Assembly (NCBI RefSeq): GCF_003344625.1
Contig: NZ_QPKJ02000005.1
Span: 496,001-560,000 of the forward strand
Origin: Solirubrobacter deserti
GTDB lineage: Bacteria; Actinomycetota; Thermoleophilia; Solirubrobacterales; Solirubrobacteraceae
DNA length: 64,000 nt
Direction of reading: 5' to 3'
Below are positions 16,278-24,212 of the stretch, piece by piece. Under the pieces are notes generated by a model. It searched no databases. It worked only from the letters and a program-made list of their open reading frames with translations, and had not been told where the DNA came from. The position numbers and the translations under genes were made by a program. Each line of letters starts with the position of its first letter. The stretch's first letter is position 1.

Positions 16278-17702
16278 CTAGCGGTCCCAGATCTCCCGAC
16301 CCTCGGCCTGCCGCCGCACGTGCCGCGGGTTGGCGAACTGCTCGTAGTACTCGATCTCCAGGTGCGAGCACTGGAGCCAGATGCCGGGGAGGTGGAACGG
16401 GTCCGTGTGGGCCGGGAAGCGCCCGTAGGTCTCCACCAGGTAGCGGCAGATCTGCTTCGTGTACTCGATTGCCTCGTGCGGCGGGTGGCCGGCGGCCTTC
16501 AGGTACGCCTGCGCGGTCTCCTTGTCCTTGTAGGACTGTGCGAACACGTCCGCGTTCGTGTACGTCCCGTCGGGACCGAACTTCTCCTCGAGCACCTGGT
16601 CGACGGCCGCGTCCATGTCGTTCACGTACGGCGGACACAGGCCCTCGAGCACACCGTCGATGCCCACGTACGCGGGCTGGGAAGCCGGCACCGGAGGCCA
16701 GCGCTTCCAGCGCGAGTCGAACGTCTTCGCGCTGTACTCGCGGAAGCCGAGGCCGAGGATGCCCTTGGCCGGGTCCCGCTGCCACACGTGCGGGATCATC
16801 GGCGCGCCGTGCACCCACGCGCCCAGGCGCAGCGCCTCGGCGGTGAGCATCAGGTTCTGGAACAAAAAGTGCGCCTCGTAGTCCGTGCGCACCGTCGTGA
16901 TCGACCCGAGCGGCGCCGGCACGTCCAGCGACGAGTAGCCGCCGCGCGCCTGCTTGAGCCCGCCGATCGGCTGGTAGGGAATCGGGTCCACCAGCCCGAG
17001 CTTGGAGGCCGCCCACGCCGCCCACTCCATGGCGCCCTTGGGCCGGAACGGCTGCCAGTCGTCGATGAACAGCGGCGCCTTGCCCTTCGGCTCGCTCAGG
17101 AGGATCAGCAGCACGTTGATGTACTGGCGCGTGTTGTCCACGACGGGCAGGAACTGCGTCGTGCCGGGCGCGTTGGTCATCTGCCCGTTCCAGCCGAGGA
17201 AGTACGGCCACTGCTTGTCCGGGAACGCGAAGCGCCCGTCGTAGACCTTGCGCTTGACCGCCTTGGCGAACGACAGCCAGTCGTCCTCGGTGCGGTCCTC
17301 CCAGCGCGGGGGGATCTGCGAGAACAGCTCCACGGCCGCGGCGCCGCGCGGGCGCTCGATCAGCCACACGCCCTCGTCGTTGGTCATGAAGAACGACGTG
17401 GCCTGCGCGTTGTCGGCGCTCGAAGCGGCGCGCCCGGCCACCTCGAGGAACATCGTGCCGAGCTCGGGCGAGCCGTCGACCTTCTGCGTCGGCCCGTCGT
17501 GCATGACCGCGCCCGTCACGCTCGTGGAGGCGATCAGGATCGCCTCCTCCAGCGGCGCCAGCGGCGAGGGCGCGTTGCTGGACTGGTACGGCTGCGCGCC
17601 GTGCGGCAGCGAAGTGCCCTGCGCGACGCGCCGGGTCCGGCGGTCCTGGATCGCCTGGGCAAAGGGGTAGGAGAAGAAGTCCTCCAGACCACGACGGCTC
17701 AT
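16278..17702 (-). CDS. Conserved protein of the DyP operon, possibly nitroreductase-like
   Basis: A 474-residue soluble protein. The N-terminal part has features reminiscent of nitroreductase folds: FAQAIQDRRTRRVAQGTSL, then PLAPLEEAILIASTSVTG, and later FLFQNLMLTAEALRLGAWV. Nitroreductases are about 200 residues, so the rest (for example PYVNDMDAAVDQVLEEKFG and the C-terminal HTDPFHLPGIWLQCSHLEIE) is unexplained. A flavin site cannot be shown by eye. It sits directly downstream of the alpha/beta hydrolase and directly upstream of the 176-residue gene, with zero-base spacing on both sides. Confidence 0.68.
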   Translation of the reverse strand: MSRRGLEDFFSYPFAQAIQDRRTRRVAQGTSLPHGAQPYQSSNAPSPLAPLEEAILIASTSVTGAVMHDGPTQKVDGSPELGTMFLEVAGRAASSADNAQATSFFMTNDEGVWLIERPRGAAAVELFSQIPPRWEDRTEDDWLSFAKAVKRKVYDGRFAFPDKQWPYFLGWNGQMTNAPGTTQFLPVVDNTRQYINVLLILLSEPKGKAPLFIDDWQPFRPKGAMEWAAWAASKLGLVDPIPYQPIGGLKQARGGYSSLDVPAPLGSITTVRTDYEAHFLFQNLMLTAEALRLGAWVHGAPMIPHVWQRDPAKGILGLGFREYSAKTFDSRWKRWPPVPASQPAYVGIDGVLEGLCPPYVNDMDAAVDQVLEEKFGPDGTYTNADVFAQSYKDKETAQAYLKAAGHPPHEAIEYTKQICRYLVETYGRFPAHTDPFHLPGIWLQCSHLEIEYYEQFANPRHVRRQAEGREIWDR

Positions 17703-18755
17703 CTAGTTGCGCTTCTCCAGCTCGGCAAGGGCGGTCGGCCACACGTCGCGCTCGGCGTTCTCGCCCAGCCACAGATCCAGGTGCGCGTAGTCCTTGATCA
17801 CGTGATGCGAGTACAGCTTCGGCCCGTGGGCCTTGCGCAGCCCGTCGTAGGAGCGCTGCAGCCCGCGCGGGACGAACATCTTGTTGTGCTCGCCCGTGAT
17901 GAAGTGGATCGGGACTTTGAAGTTCTCGAGGTTGCGCCAGTAGGTGTCCTGGCCGTGCGCGTCGCGCGCCTCGCTGGCCCGGATCATCAGCGAGATGTGC
18001 TCGAAGAACGTCAGGTTGCCGCCGCCGAAGAAGCCGGGCACGGCCTGTTCCATCGTCGGGCGGTTGATGTTCTCGTAGTCGTAGACGTCGCCGTAGATGA
18101 AGTAGATCCGGCGCGCGATCGGGTTGTCGTAGACGTGCCGGAACGGCACGGCCTTCATCACCGTCTCGATCAGCTTGCCGTCCCAGCGCTTCGGGTCGTA
18201 GGCGACGTCGAGGAACTTGATCCCGAGCAGCTTGAACAGCGTCGCCATCCGGGCGTGGGCACGCAGCTGGTTGCCGGGCGTGGGGATCGGGTTGCCGGCG
18301 AGGCTGGAGAAGGTGGCGCTGCGCACCCCTTCCATCCCGGCGCCCATCGCCATGAACAGCGACAGGCCGCCGACGCAGTGCCCGAAAACCTGCACGTCCG
18401 ACTGCCCGGTCTTCTCGCGCACGGTGTCGACCGCGGCGGGCCAGTCGCGCGTGGCGATGTCGTCGACGGTGAACTGCGTGCGGCTGGCGTCCAGCACGGG
18501 GCTGGCCCGGTAGTCCAGCAGCCACACGTCGTAGCCGTGTTCTCCCAGGTACTGGACCCAGTTCTTGGGCACGGTCTCGACGGCGAACGCGCTGGCGGCG
18601 TTGCCGTAGCCGGGGGCCAGCACGAGTGGGCCCTTGGACCCGAACTGGTGGCGGGTGAGACGGATCTCGGTGCCGTCTGAGGTGCGTACGGAGTGTGTCT
18701 CGGTCAGAGTGCGTGTTGTATCCGCGCCACGCACCAGATTGCAAGCGCTGTCCAT
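17703..18755 (-). CDS. Alpha/beta hydrolase like the C-terminal domain of large cholesterol-oxidase-type proteins
   Basis: A 350-residue alpha/beta hydrolase. SVRTSDGTEIRLTRHQ, LAPGYGNAASAF, GYDVWLLDYRASP and TQFTVDDIATRDWPAAVD match the hydrolase module that ends the large (about 1,100-residue) actinobacterial GMC/cholesterol-oxidase-like proteins. The nucleophile elbow reads GHCVGG, so Cys127 replaces the usual Ser. The last catalytic His is likely in VIKDYAHLDLWLG. The start ATG 18755 is only 18 bp from the divergent MMPL start. It heads the DyP operon. The matching GMC and central-domain genes lie at 30.5-32.9 kb. Substrate unknown, probably a lipid ester or lactone. Confidence 0.82.
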   Translation of the reverse strand: MDSACNLVRGADTTRTLTETHSVRTSDGTEIRLTRHQFGSKGPLVLAPGYGNAASAFAVETVPKNWVQYLGEHGYDVWLLDYRASPVLDASRTQFTVDDIATRDWPAAVDTVREKTGQSDVQVFGHCVGGLSLFMAMGAGMEGVRSATFSSLAGNPIPTPGNQLRAHARMATLFKLLGIKFLDVAYDPKRWDGKLIETVMKAVPFRHVYDNPIARRIYFIYGDVYDYENINRPTMEQAVPGFFGGGNLTFFEHISLMIRASEARDAHGQDTYWRNLENFKVPIHFITGEHNKMFVPRGLQRSYDGLRKAHGPKLYSHHVIKDYAHLDLWLGENAERDVWPTALAELEKRN

Positions 18756-18773
18756 GGCCGTTAGAAGTGCGCT

Positions 18774-20927
18774 ATGCAAGCTGTCATGGACCGGCTCGAG
18801 CGCTTCGTCGCTCGCCGGCGTCGCCTCGTCCTCATCGTCTGGCTCGTCATCGTCGTCGCGTCGGTGCCGTTCGCGGGCCGCCAGACGGAGAACCTGACGG
18901 GCGGTGGCTTCGAGACGCAGGGGTCGGGCTCGCAGCTCGTCGCGGACGCGCTCGGGAGCGAGTTCGAGGGCACGTCGGCCGAGTCGCTGTCGGTGCTCTT
19001 CGACAACCGGGACCGCGATCCGGCCAAGCTCGCCGCGGCGGTCGATCGCGTCGAGCGGGAGGGCTTCGAGGACGTCGAGGCGGTGCGCCTGAACCCCGAG
19101 GCGGCCGCCGCCGCGCGCGCGTCCACCGAACCCGTGGTGGTCATGCCGCTCGTGGTCGAGGGCGACCGCGACGAGGCCGTCGACGCCGCCGCCACGATGC
19201 GCGAGAACCTGCACACCGGCGAGGAGGGCGATGACCTCGCCGTCTTCCTGCTCGGGCAGAGCGCGCTGTGGGCGGGCATCCAGGAGCTGTCCAAGGAGGA
19301 CCTCGAGCAGGCGGAGATCGTCGGCCTGCCGATCGTGTTGCTGATCCTGCTGTTCGTGTTCGGTTCGCTGGCCGCGGCGGCGCTGCCGCTGGCGCTCGGC
19401 ATCGCGTCGGTGGTCGTGACCGGCGCGATCGTCTTCTTCCTCTCGCAGGTCTACGGGATGTCGACGTTCGTGACCAACATGGCCTCGATGCTCGGCATCG
19501 GCGTGGCGGTGGACTACTCGCTGTTCATTCTCGCCCGCTACCGGGAGGAGCTCGGGAACGGGCTCGAGCCGTCCGAGGCGCGGGAGGTCGCGCTGCGCAC
19601 CTCGGGCATGGCGGTCGCGTTCTCCGGCGTGACCGTCATCGTCGCGCTGGCCGGGCTGTTCCTGATCGACGCGAAGGTCGTGCAGTCGATGGCCGTGGGC
19701 GCGATCGTCGTCGTCGGCATCGCCGTGATGGCCGCGATCACGCTGCTGCCGGCGCTCATCGCGGCGCTCGGGCACCGCGTCGCGCGGCCGGGCAGGCTGA
19801 TCGGGCGGCTGCGGGTCAAGCGCGAGCCGAAGCCCGGCCCGGGCTTCTGGGAGCGCTGGACGGCGCTGCTGATGCGCCGCCCGCTGCCGTTCGCGCTCGC
19901 CGCCACCGCGGTGATGCTGCTGATCGCCTCGCCGGCGTTGGTGATGAAGACCAACACCGCGGCGATCGCCATGTTCCCGGAGGACTTCGAGACCCGGGTC
20001 GGGTTCGACATCGCGGCGGTGCAGTACGGGCCGGGCTCGCTCGGCCCGGTGCAGCTCGTGTTCGAGGGCAACCAGGTCGACGACTACGTGCGCTCGGACA
20101 TCCAGTCGCTGCCCGGCGTGGCGCAGGTCTCCCCGCCGCAGCGCTCGCGCGACGGGACCAAGACGCTGGTCGTCGTCACGCCACAGGAGTCGCCGGAGAG
20201 CGACGCGACGGTCGCGCTCGTCGACCGGCTGCGGGCGCTGAACCCGCCGGTGCCCATGCACATCGGCGGCGCCACCGCGCAGAACCAGGACGACACGGCG
20301 GTGATCTCCGGCTCGCTGTGGAAGGTGGCGCTGTTCGTGGTGGTGCTGAGCTTCCTCGTGCTGCTCGTGGTGCTGCGCAGCGTCGTGCTGCCGATCAAGG
20401 CCGTGCTGATGAACGCGCTCTCGGTCGCGGCGGCGTACGGCGTGCTCGTGATGGTCTTCCAGTGGGGCTGGTTCGACTCCGTCACCGGCTTCGAGTCGCT
20501 CGGCTACGTGCAGGCGATCACGCCCGCGCTGCTGCTCGCGGTCGTGTTCGGGCTGAGCATGGACTACGAGGTGTTCATGCTCTCGCGCATCAAGGAGCGC
20601 TTCCACGCGACCGGCGACACGCAGCAGGCGGTCTCCCAGGGCCTGGCGGCGAGCGCGAAGACGATCTCGAGCGCGGCGCTGATCATGGTCGCGGTGTTCG
20701 CGATCTTCGCCGGCACGGGTGTGCCGCAGGTCAAGGAGATCGGCGTCGGGCTGGCGGTGGCGATCGCGCTCGACGCGACGATCGTGCGGCTCGTGCTGGT
20801 CCCGACGACGATGCAGCTGATGGGCGACTTGAACTGGTGGATCCCCAAGTGGCTGGATCGCCGGCTCCCCGACATGGACTTCGAGTCCGCACCGACGAAG
20901 CAGGAAGAGGTTGTGACTGCCGCATGA
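18774..20927 (+). CDS. MMPL-family RND transporter (copy 1)
   Basis: A 717-residue MMPL transporter with about 12 membrane helices in two repeats. Each repeat carries the family core: MLGIGVAVDYSLFILARYREE in the first half and VFGLSMDYEVFMLSRIKER in the second, with the proton-relay Asp-Tyr pairs. Outer loops follow the first helix (TENLTGGGFETQGSGSQ) and the seventh. MMPL proteins export lipids or hydrophobic metabolites using the proton gradient. ATG 18774 is used because the paralogue at 26412 has the same MQ..M start. It is coupled to the SDR gene by ATGA and divergent from the DyP/hydrolase operon. Confidence 0.92.
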   Translation: MQAVMDRLERFVARRRRLVLIVWLVIVVASVPFAGRQTENLTGGGFETQGSGSQLVADALGSEFEGTSAESLSVLFDNRDRDPAKLAAAVDRVEREGFEDVEAVRLNPEAAAAARASTEPVVVMPLVVEGDRDEAVDAAATMRENLHTGEEGDDLAVFLLGQSALWAGIQELSKEDLEQAEIVGLPIVLLILLFVFGSLAAAALPLALGIASVVVTGAIVFFLSQVYGMSTFVTNMASMLGIGVAVDYSLFILARYREELGNGLEPSEAREVALRTSGMAVAFSGVTVIVALAGLFLIDAKVVQSMAVGAIVVVGIAVMAAITLLPALIAALGHRVARPGRLIGRLRVKREPKPGPGFWERWTALLMRRPLPFALAATAVMLLIASPALVMKTNTAAIAMFPEDFETRVGFDIAAVQYGPGSLGPVQLVFEGNQVDDYVRSDIQSLPGVAQVSPPQRSRDGTKTLVVVTPQESPESDATVALVDRLRALNPPVPMHIGGATAQNQDDTAVISGSLWKVALFVVVLSFLVLLVVLRSVVLPIKAVLMNALSVAAAYGVLVMVFQWGWFDSVTGFESLGYVQAITPALLLAVVFGLSMDYEVFMLSRIKERFHATGDTQQAVSQGLAASAKTISSAALIMVAVFAIFAGTGVPQVKEIGVGLAVAIALDATIVRLVLVPTTMQLMGDLNWWIPKWLDRRLPDMDFESAPTKQEEVVTAA

Positions 20928-21748
20928 GCCAGACCGTGCTGATCACCGGATGCTCCTCGGGCATCGGGCGGGCGACCGCCGAAGTGCTCGCCGCCAAGGG
21001 CTACAACGTGTACGCGACGGCGCGCCGGACCGAGTCGATCGCCGACCTGGAGGCCAAGGGCTGCAAGACGCTGGCGCTCGACGTCACCAGCGAGGACTCG
21101 ATGGTCGCCGCCGTGGAGGCCGTGAGCGAGGGCATCGACGCGCTCGTCAACAACGCGGGCATCCAGGAGGTCGGCGCGATCGAGTCGGTGCCGATGGACC
21201 GCGTGCGGGCGCTGTTCGAGACCAACGTCTTCGGGCCGGTGCGGCTCGCGCAGCTCGTGCTCCCGCAGATGCGTGAGCGCCGCCGCGGCCACATCATCAC
21301 CGTCGGCTCGATGAACGGGAAGTTCACCTGGCCGGGCACGGGCTACTACTGCGGCACCAAGCACGCGCTGGAGGCGATCAGCGACGCGCTGCGCTACGAG
21401 ACGCGGCCGTTCGGGATCAAGACCGTGCTGATCGAGCCGGGCTTCGTCAAGACGCCGCTGGGCAAGACCGCGGTCGGCCGGCGCGTGCAGGAGGACGGGC
21501 CGTACGCGAGCTTCAACGACGGCGTGGCCGAGGTCACCTCCAGCTACACCACCGGCGCGCTCGGCATGCTGGCGTGCAGCGCCGAGGCCGTGGGGGAGAC
21601 GGTGCTCAAGGCGCTCTCGACCGACAAGCCGAAGGCGCGCTACCGCGTCGCGCCGTCCGCGCACATGTTCATGGCCACGCGCAAGGTCCTGCCCGACGCG
21701 GCCTTCGACGCGATGCTGCGCTCGCAGATGCCTAAACCCGGCGCCTAG
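20924..21748 (+). CDS. Short-chain dehydrogenase/reductase
   Basis: A 274-residue classical SDR. It shows TGCSSGIG (NAD(P) site), NNAG, catalytic Ser in TVGSMNGKF and YxxxK in YYCGTK. ARRTESIADL after the second strand suggests preference for NADP(H). The C-terminal region (RYRVAPSAHMFMATRKVLP) fits the 17-beta-hydroxysteroid/retinol-type SDRs, which act on hydrophobic alcohols or ketones. Its ATG overlaps the MMPL stop, so transporter and reductase are made together; a lipid, sterol-like or terpenoid substrate shared with the transporter is inference. Confidence 0.9.
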   Translation: MSQTVLITGCSSGIGRATAEVLAAKGYNVYATARRTESIADLEAKGCKTLALDVTSEDSMVAAVEAVSEGIDALVNNAGIQEVGAIESVPMDRVRALFETNVFGPVRLAQLVLPQMRERRRGHIITVGSMNGKFTWPGTGYYCGTKHALEAISDALRYETRPFGIKTVLIEPGFVKTPLGKTAVGRRVQEDGPYASFNDGVAEVTSSYTTGALGMLACSAEAVGETVLKALSTDKPKARYRVAPSAHMFMATRKVLPDAAFDAMLRSQMPKPGA

Positions 21749-23208
21749 TCGCTCGCGAGGTCCTCGCAGACCTGGGTGGCGTCGACGAGCTCGACGTCGC
21801 CCCGCTCGGCGGCATCCTCCACGAGCCTGCGCTCAAAGCCGCTGCGCGAGAACAGCAGGATCCGCGGCTGCTTGGCGACCTTGGCCTTCGACTGACGCAG
21901 TGCAGGGAGCTTGTAGTCGTCCAGGTCGCGGAGCACGCCGCCGTCGAGCGGCTTGGCCGTCCATTTGCACTCGCCGATGAGCGTGACCTGGTTGCGTGCG
22001 ACGCCGACGATGTCGATCTCGTCGGTTTCTCGCTCGTGGGTACGGCGCAGGTCATGCCGAGCTGGTCCCCACCAGGAGCCGACTCGCGGGGCGACGCGGC
22101 CGTGCGTCTTGCGCACCCACTCGCGGCAGAGGTCCTCGAACACCGGCGCGGCATGGTCGGCGAGCTCTGGCGCGATCGCGCCGTCCCAATAGTCCGCCGG
22201 CTCGAGTCCGGCGCCCAGGTCGTCCTGCATGCCGAACACGAATCTGAACCAGAACCGCAGGAACGGATCCTGGCACTCCCAGCGTCGGTCGCGTTCGCTG
22301 CCGCCGACGACTTGGGATATGCCACGGATGATCTCCATTTCGCTCAACCGGTTCAGGTAAGGGCCCAGTGTCCCACTGTCGCGATTGAGCGCGGCCGCGA
22401 GTTCACCGAGCGAGCGGCGCCGGAACGCGAGCTCCTCCAGCAGGGAGAAGTAGACACCCGGGGCACGCAGTTCCTCTTCCAGCACTTCGCGCGGGTCGTC
22501 GAACAGCTTCCCGCGATCCGAGAGCACCGCTCGCTGGACCTGCGCGGCCAGTGACTCGCCGCGAGCGAGTTCGTCCAGGTACATCGCCATTCCGCCCGCA
22601 ACGGCGTACCGTTCCACCTGCTCGCGAACGTCGAGCGCGTCAGGCATGAACCGGCGGGCGCCGTCGAACCGCAGCGGCCGGATTCGCAGCGGCGTCAACC
22701 GGCCTCGCAGGGGGCTGCTCTCCGAAAGCAGGCTTTCCATCTGCCCGATGTAGGAGCCACACAACACCAGCCGCAACTGCGAGGCATCGCGTTCCTCCAT
22801 CACCGCCTGGATGCTCGTCAGCGCTTCCCGCTGCGCCGCGCCGCCGCTCGGGAGCAACCATGGAAACTCGTCGATGACGACCAAGCGCCGCTCATCGGCG
22901 GCCAGCCGGTAGAGCACCTCGAACAAGGACGACAGGTCCGGGATGTCCGGCCGGAATCCGAGCGCCGGAGACAGGCGTTCAGCCAGGCGCTGAAGCTGCG
23001 GACGGGTGTCACGCCGCTCTGCGACCAACACGATCGCCGGCTTGCCATGCGCCAGGCGGCGAAACAACCACGACTTACCGACCCGACGGCGACCGAAGAG
23101 TGCAAGCGCATTCGGATCGTCGCCGTTCCACCACTCTTCCAGGCGCGCTAAGTCTGTCTCGCGGTTGACGAACCGTTCGATAGCTGGAAAGTCAAACGGC
23201 TCAAGCAC
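21745..23208 (-). CDS. AAA-family ATPase with C-terminal DUF234 nuclease-like domain
   Basis: A 487-residue protein of the archaeal-type ATPase/DUF234 group. Walker A is GRRRVGKSW (39-47) and Walker B RLVVIDEFPWL (near 110). A winged-helix section follows (LGELAAALNRDSGTLGPYL). The C-terminus has ETDEIDIVGVARNQVTLIG followed by ECKW, a PD-(D/E)xK-like pattern with Asp, Glu and Lys. Family function is unsettled (defence, toxin-antitoxin or mobile-element roles have been suggested). GC content looks lower than the neighbours, and the upstream 107 bp is AT-rich with an inverted repeat, which suggests horizontal acquisition. Its stop overlaps the convergent SDR gene by 4 bp. Confidence 0.85.
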   Translation of the reverse strand: MLEPFDFPAIERFVNRETDLARLEEWWNGDDPNALALFGRRRVGKSWLFRRLAHGKPAIVLVAERRDTRPQLQRLAERLSPALGFRPDIPDLSSLFEVLYRLAADERRLVVIDEFPWLLPSGGAAQREALTSIQAVMEERDASQLRLVLCGSYIGQMESLLSESSPLRGRLTPLRIRPLRFDGARRFMPDALDVREQVERYAVAGGMAMYLDELARGESLAAQVQRAVLSDRGKLFDDPREVLEEELRAPGVYFSLLEELAFRRRSLGELAAALNRDSGTLGPYLNRLSEMEIIRGISQVVGGSERDRRWECQDPFLRFWFRFVFGMQDDLGAGLEPADYWDGAIAPELADHAAPVFEDLCREWVRKTHGRVAPRVGSWWGPARHDLRRTHERETDEIDIVGVARNQVTLIGECKWTAKPLDGGVLRDLDDYKLPALRQSKAKVAKQPRILLFSRSGFERRLVEDAAERGDVELVDATQVCEDLASD

Positions 23209-23230
23209 GACATTAGGAAGATTATCGTAA

Positions 23231-23286
23231 TCGAGATAATGCTGTATTTGGAGTGACGGGTAAACGTCCGCACAGCATTATCTAGA
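23231..23286. repeat. Inverted repeat in AT-rich island upstream of the AAA/DUF234 gene
   Basis: Arms 23231-23245 and 23272-23286 pair over 15 bp with one mismatch; the inner 12 bp (AGATAATGCTGT / ACAGCATTATCT) are perfect. The loop is 26 bp. A further ATTATC at 23221-23226 repeats the outer motif. It lies just before the ATG (23208) of the minus-strand ATPase gene, in a region far poorer in GC than the rest of the window. It could be an operator, a promoter-proximal hairpin, or the remnant of an insertion end. Confidence 0.7.
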
Positions 23287-23315
23287 TCATCCTAAGCCAC
23301 TTATCGTGGACTTCT

Positions 23316-24191
23316 TCAGAGGTTGCGCCGGAAGAAGTCGACGATGTCGTCGGTCTCCGCGGACACGTAGCGGTAGCCGTCGTAGCGGCCGCTGGAGGGG
23401 TAGTGCACGACCGGCCCGTCGAGGGTCGGCGTGCCCTCCGCGAACCGCAGCACGTCGACCATCGTGCCCCAGCGGTCGCCCGTGCCCTGCACGTACCTGA
23501 CGACGGTCCCGTCCAGCCGCTTGGCCGGCTCGCCCGGGTCCTGCACGCTCGGCGGCGGCGTGCGCGCGATCCGGTAGATGAGCTCGATCGGGGCGACGAT
23601 CGCCGGACCGAGCGGGCCCCACTGGTCGAGCGCGAAGTTGTAGTTGAAGGTCGTCACCTTGGCCGGCTGCACGGCGAGCACGGCCTTGACCGGCTGGCAC
23701 TCGGGTGCGCCGTAGAGCGCGATCGTCCCGCCCATGGAGATGCCGATCGAGCCGATCCGCTCGCCGTCGACGTCGGCGCGGGTGCGCAGGTAGTTGACCG
23801 CGCCGACGAAGTCGCGCTTCTCGACCGGCCCGAACGACAGCAGGCTCCGGCCCCGCGCGCTCTCCCCGTGGCCGCGGATGTCGTACATCAGCACGCTGTA
23901 GCCCGCGTCCACGAGGGCCTTGGTGGCGGGCAGGAAGTCCACGTCGCGGTCGTCGATCGGCGCCTTGCCCGCCACGTTGCCCAGCCGGTTCCACATCCAG
24001 CCGTGCACGAACACGATCGCGGGCTTGGGTCCCTCGCCCTTCGCCGGCACGAACCAGCCCTTGATGTCCACGCCGTCGGTGGCCGGGAACGAGACGGGCT
24101 CGAAGTCCAGGCCCACCTCCGCCGGGGTGCGCGAGACGGGCTCGCGGCGGGAGAACAGCATCAGCCAGGTCAGGATCAGGAGCCGCTTCAT
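23316..24191 (-). CDS. Alpha/beta hydrolase with N-terminal signal or anchor
   Basis: A 291-residue serine hydrolase. The N-terminus MKRLLILTWLMLFSRRE is a short hydrophobic anchor. The oxyanion region is VFVHGWMWN, the nucleophile is in IGSIGISMGGTIALYG, and a conserved MYDIRGHGES lies between. The C-terminal YVSAETDDIVDFFRRNL has no obvious catalytic His in the short stretch, so the triad should be checked. Start ATG 24191 lies 21 bp from the divergent thiolase start. Substrate unknown; the family includes esterases and lipid hydrolases (DUF-type BAAT or Frsa-like enzymes). Confidence 0.82.
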   Translation of the reverse strand: MKRLLILTWLMLFSRREPVSRTPAEVGLDFEPVSFPATDGVDIKGWFVPAKGEGPKPAIVFVHGWMWNRLGNVAGKAPIDDRDVDFLPATKALVDAGYSVLMYDIRGHGESARGRSLLSFGPVEKRDFVGAVNYLRTRADVDGERIGSIGISMGGTIALYGAPECQPVKAVLAVQPAKVTTFNYNFALDQWGPLGPAIVAPIELIYRIARTPPPSVQDPGEPAKRLDGTVVRYVQGTGDRWGTMVDVLRFAEGTPTLDGPVVHYPSSGRYDGYRYVSAETDDIVDFFRRNL

Positions 24192-24212
24192 GCTGCGACC
24201 ATATCCGCGGTG

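Noticed and set aside
17703..20606. Very long minus-strand open frame (about 967 codons) continuing upstream of the alpha/beta hydrolase across the MMPL gene
   Set aside because: The upstream part is His/Arg/Asp-rich, has no recognisable domain and is the mirror of the MMPL gene. Long antisense frames are expected at this GC content.
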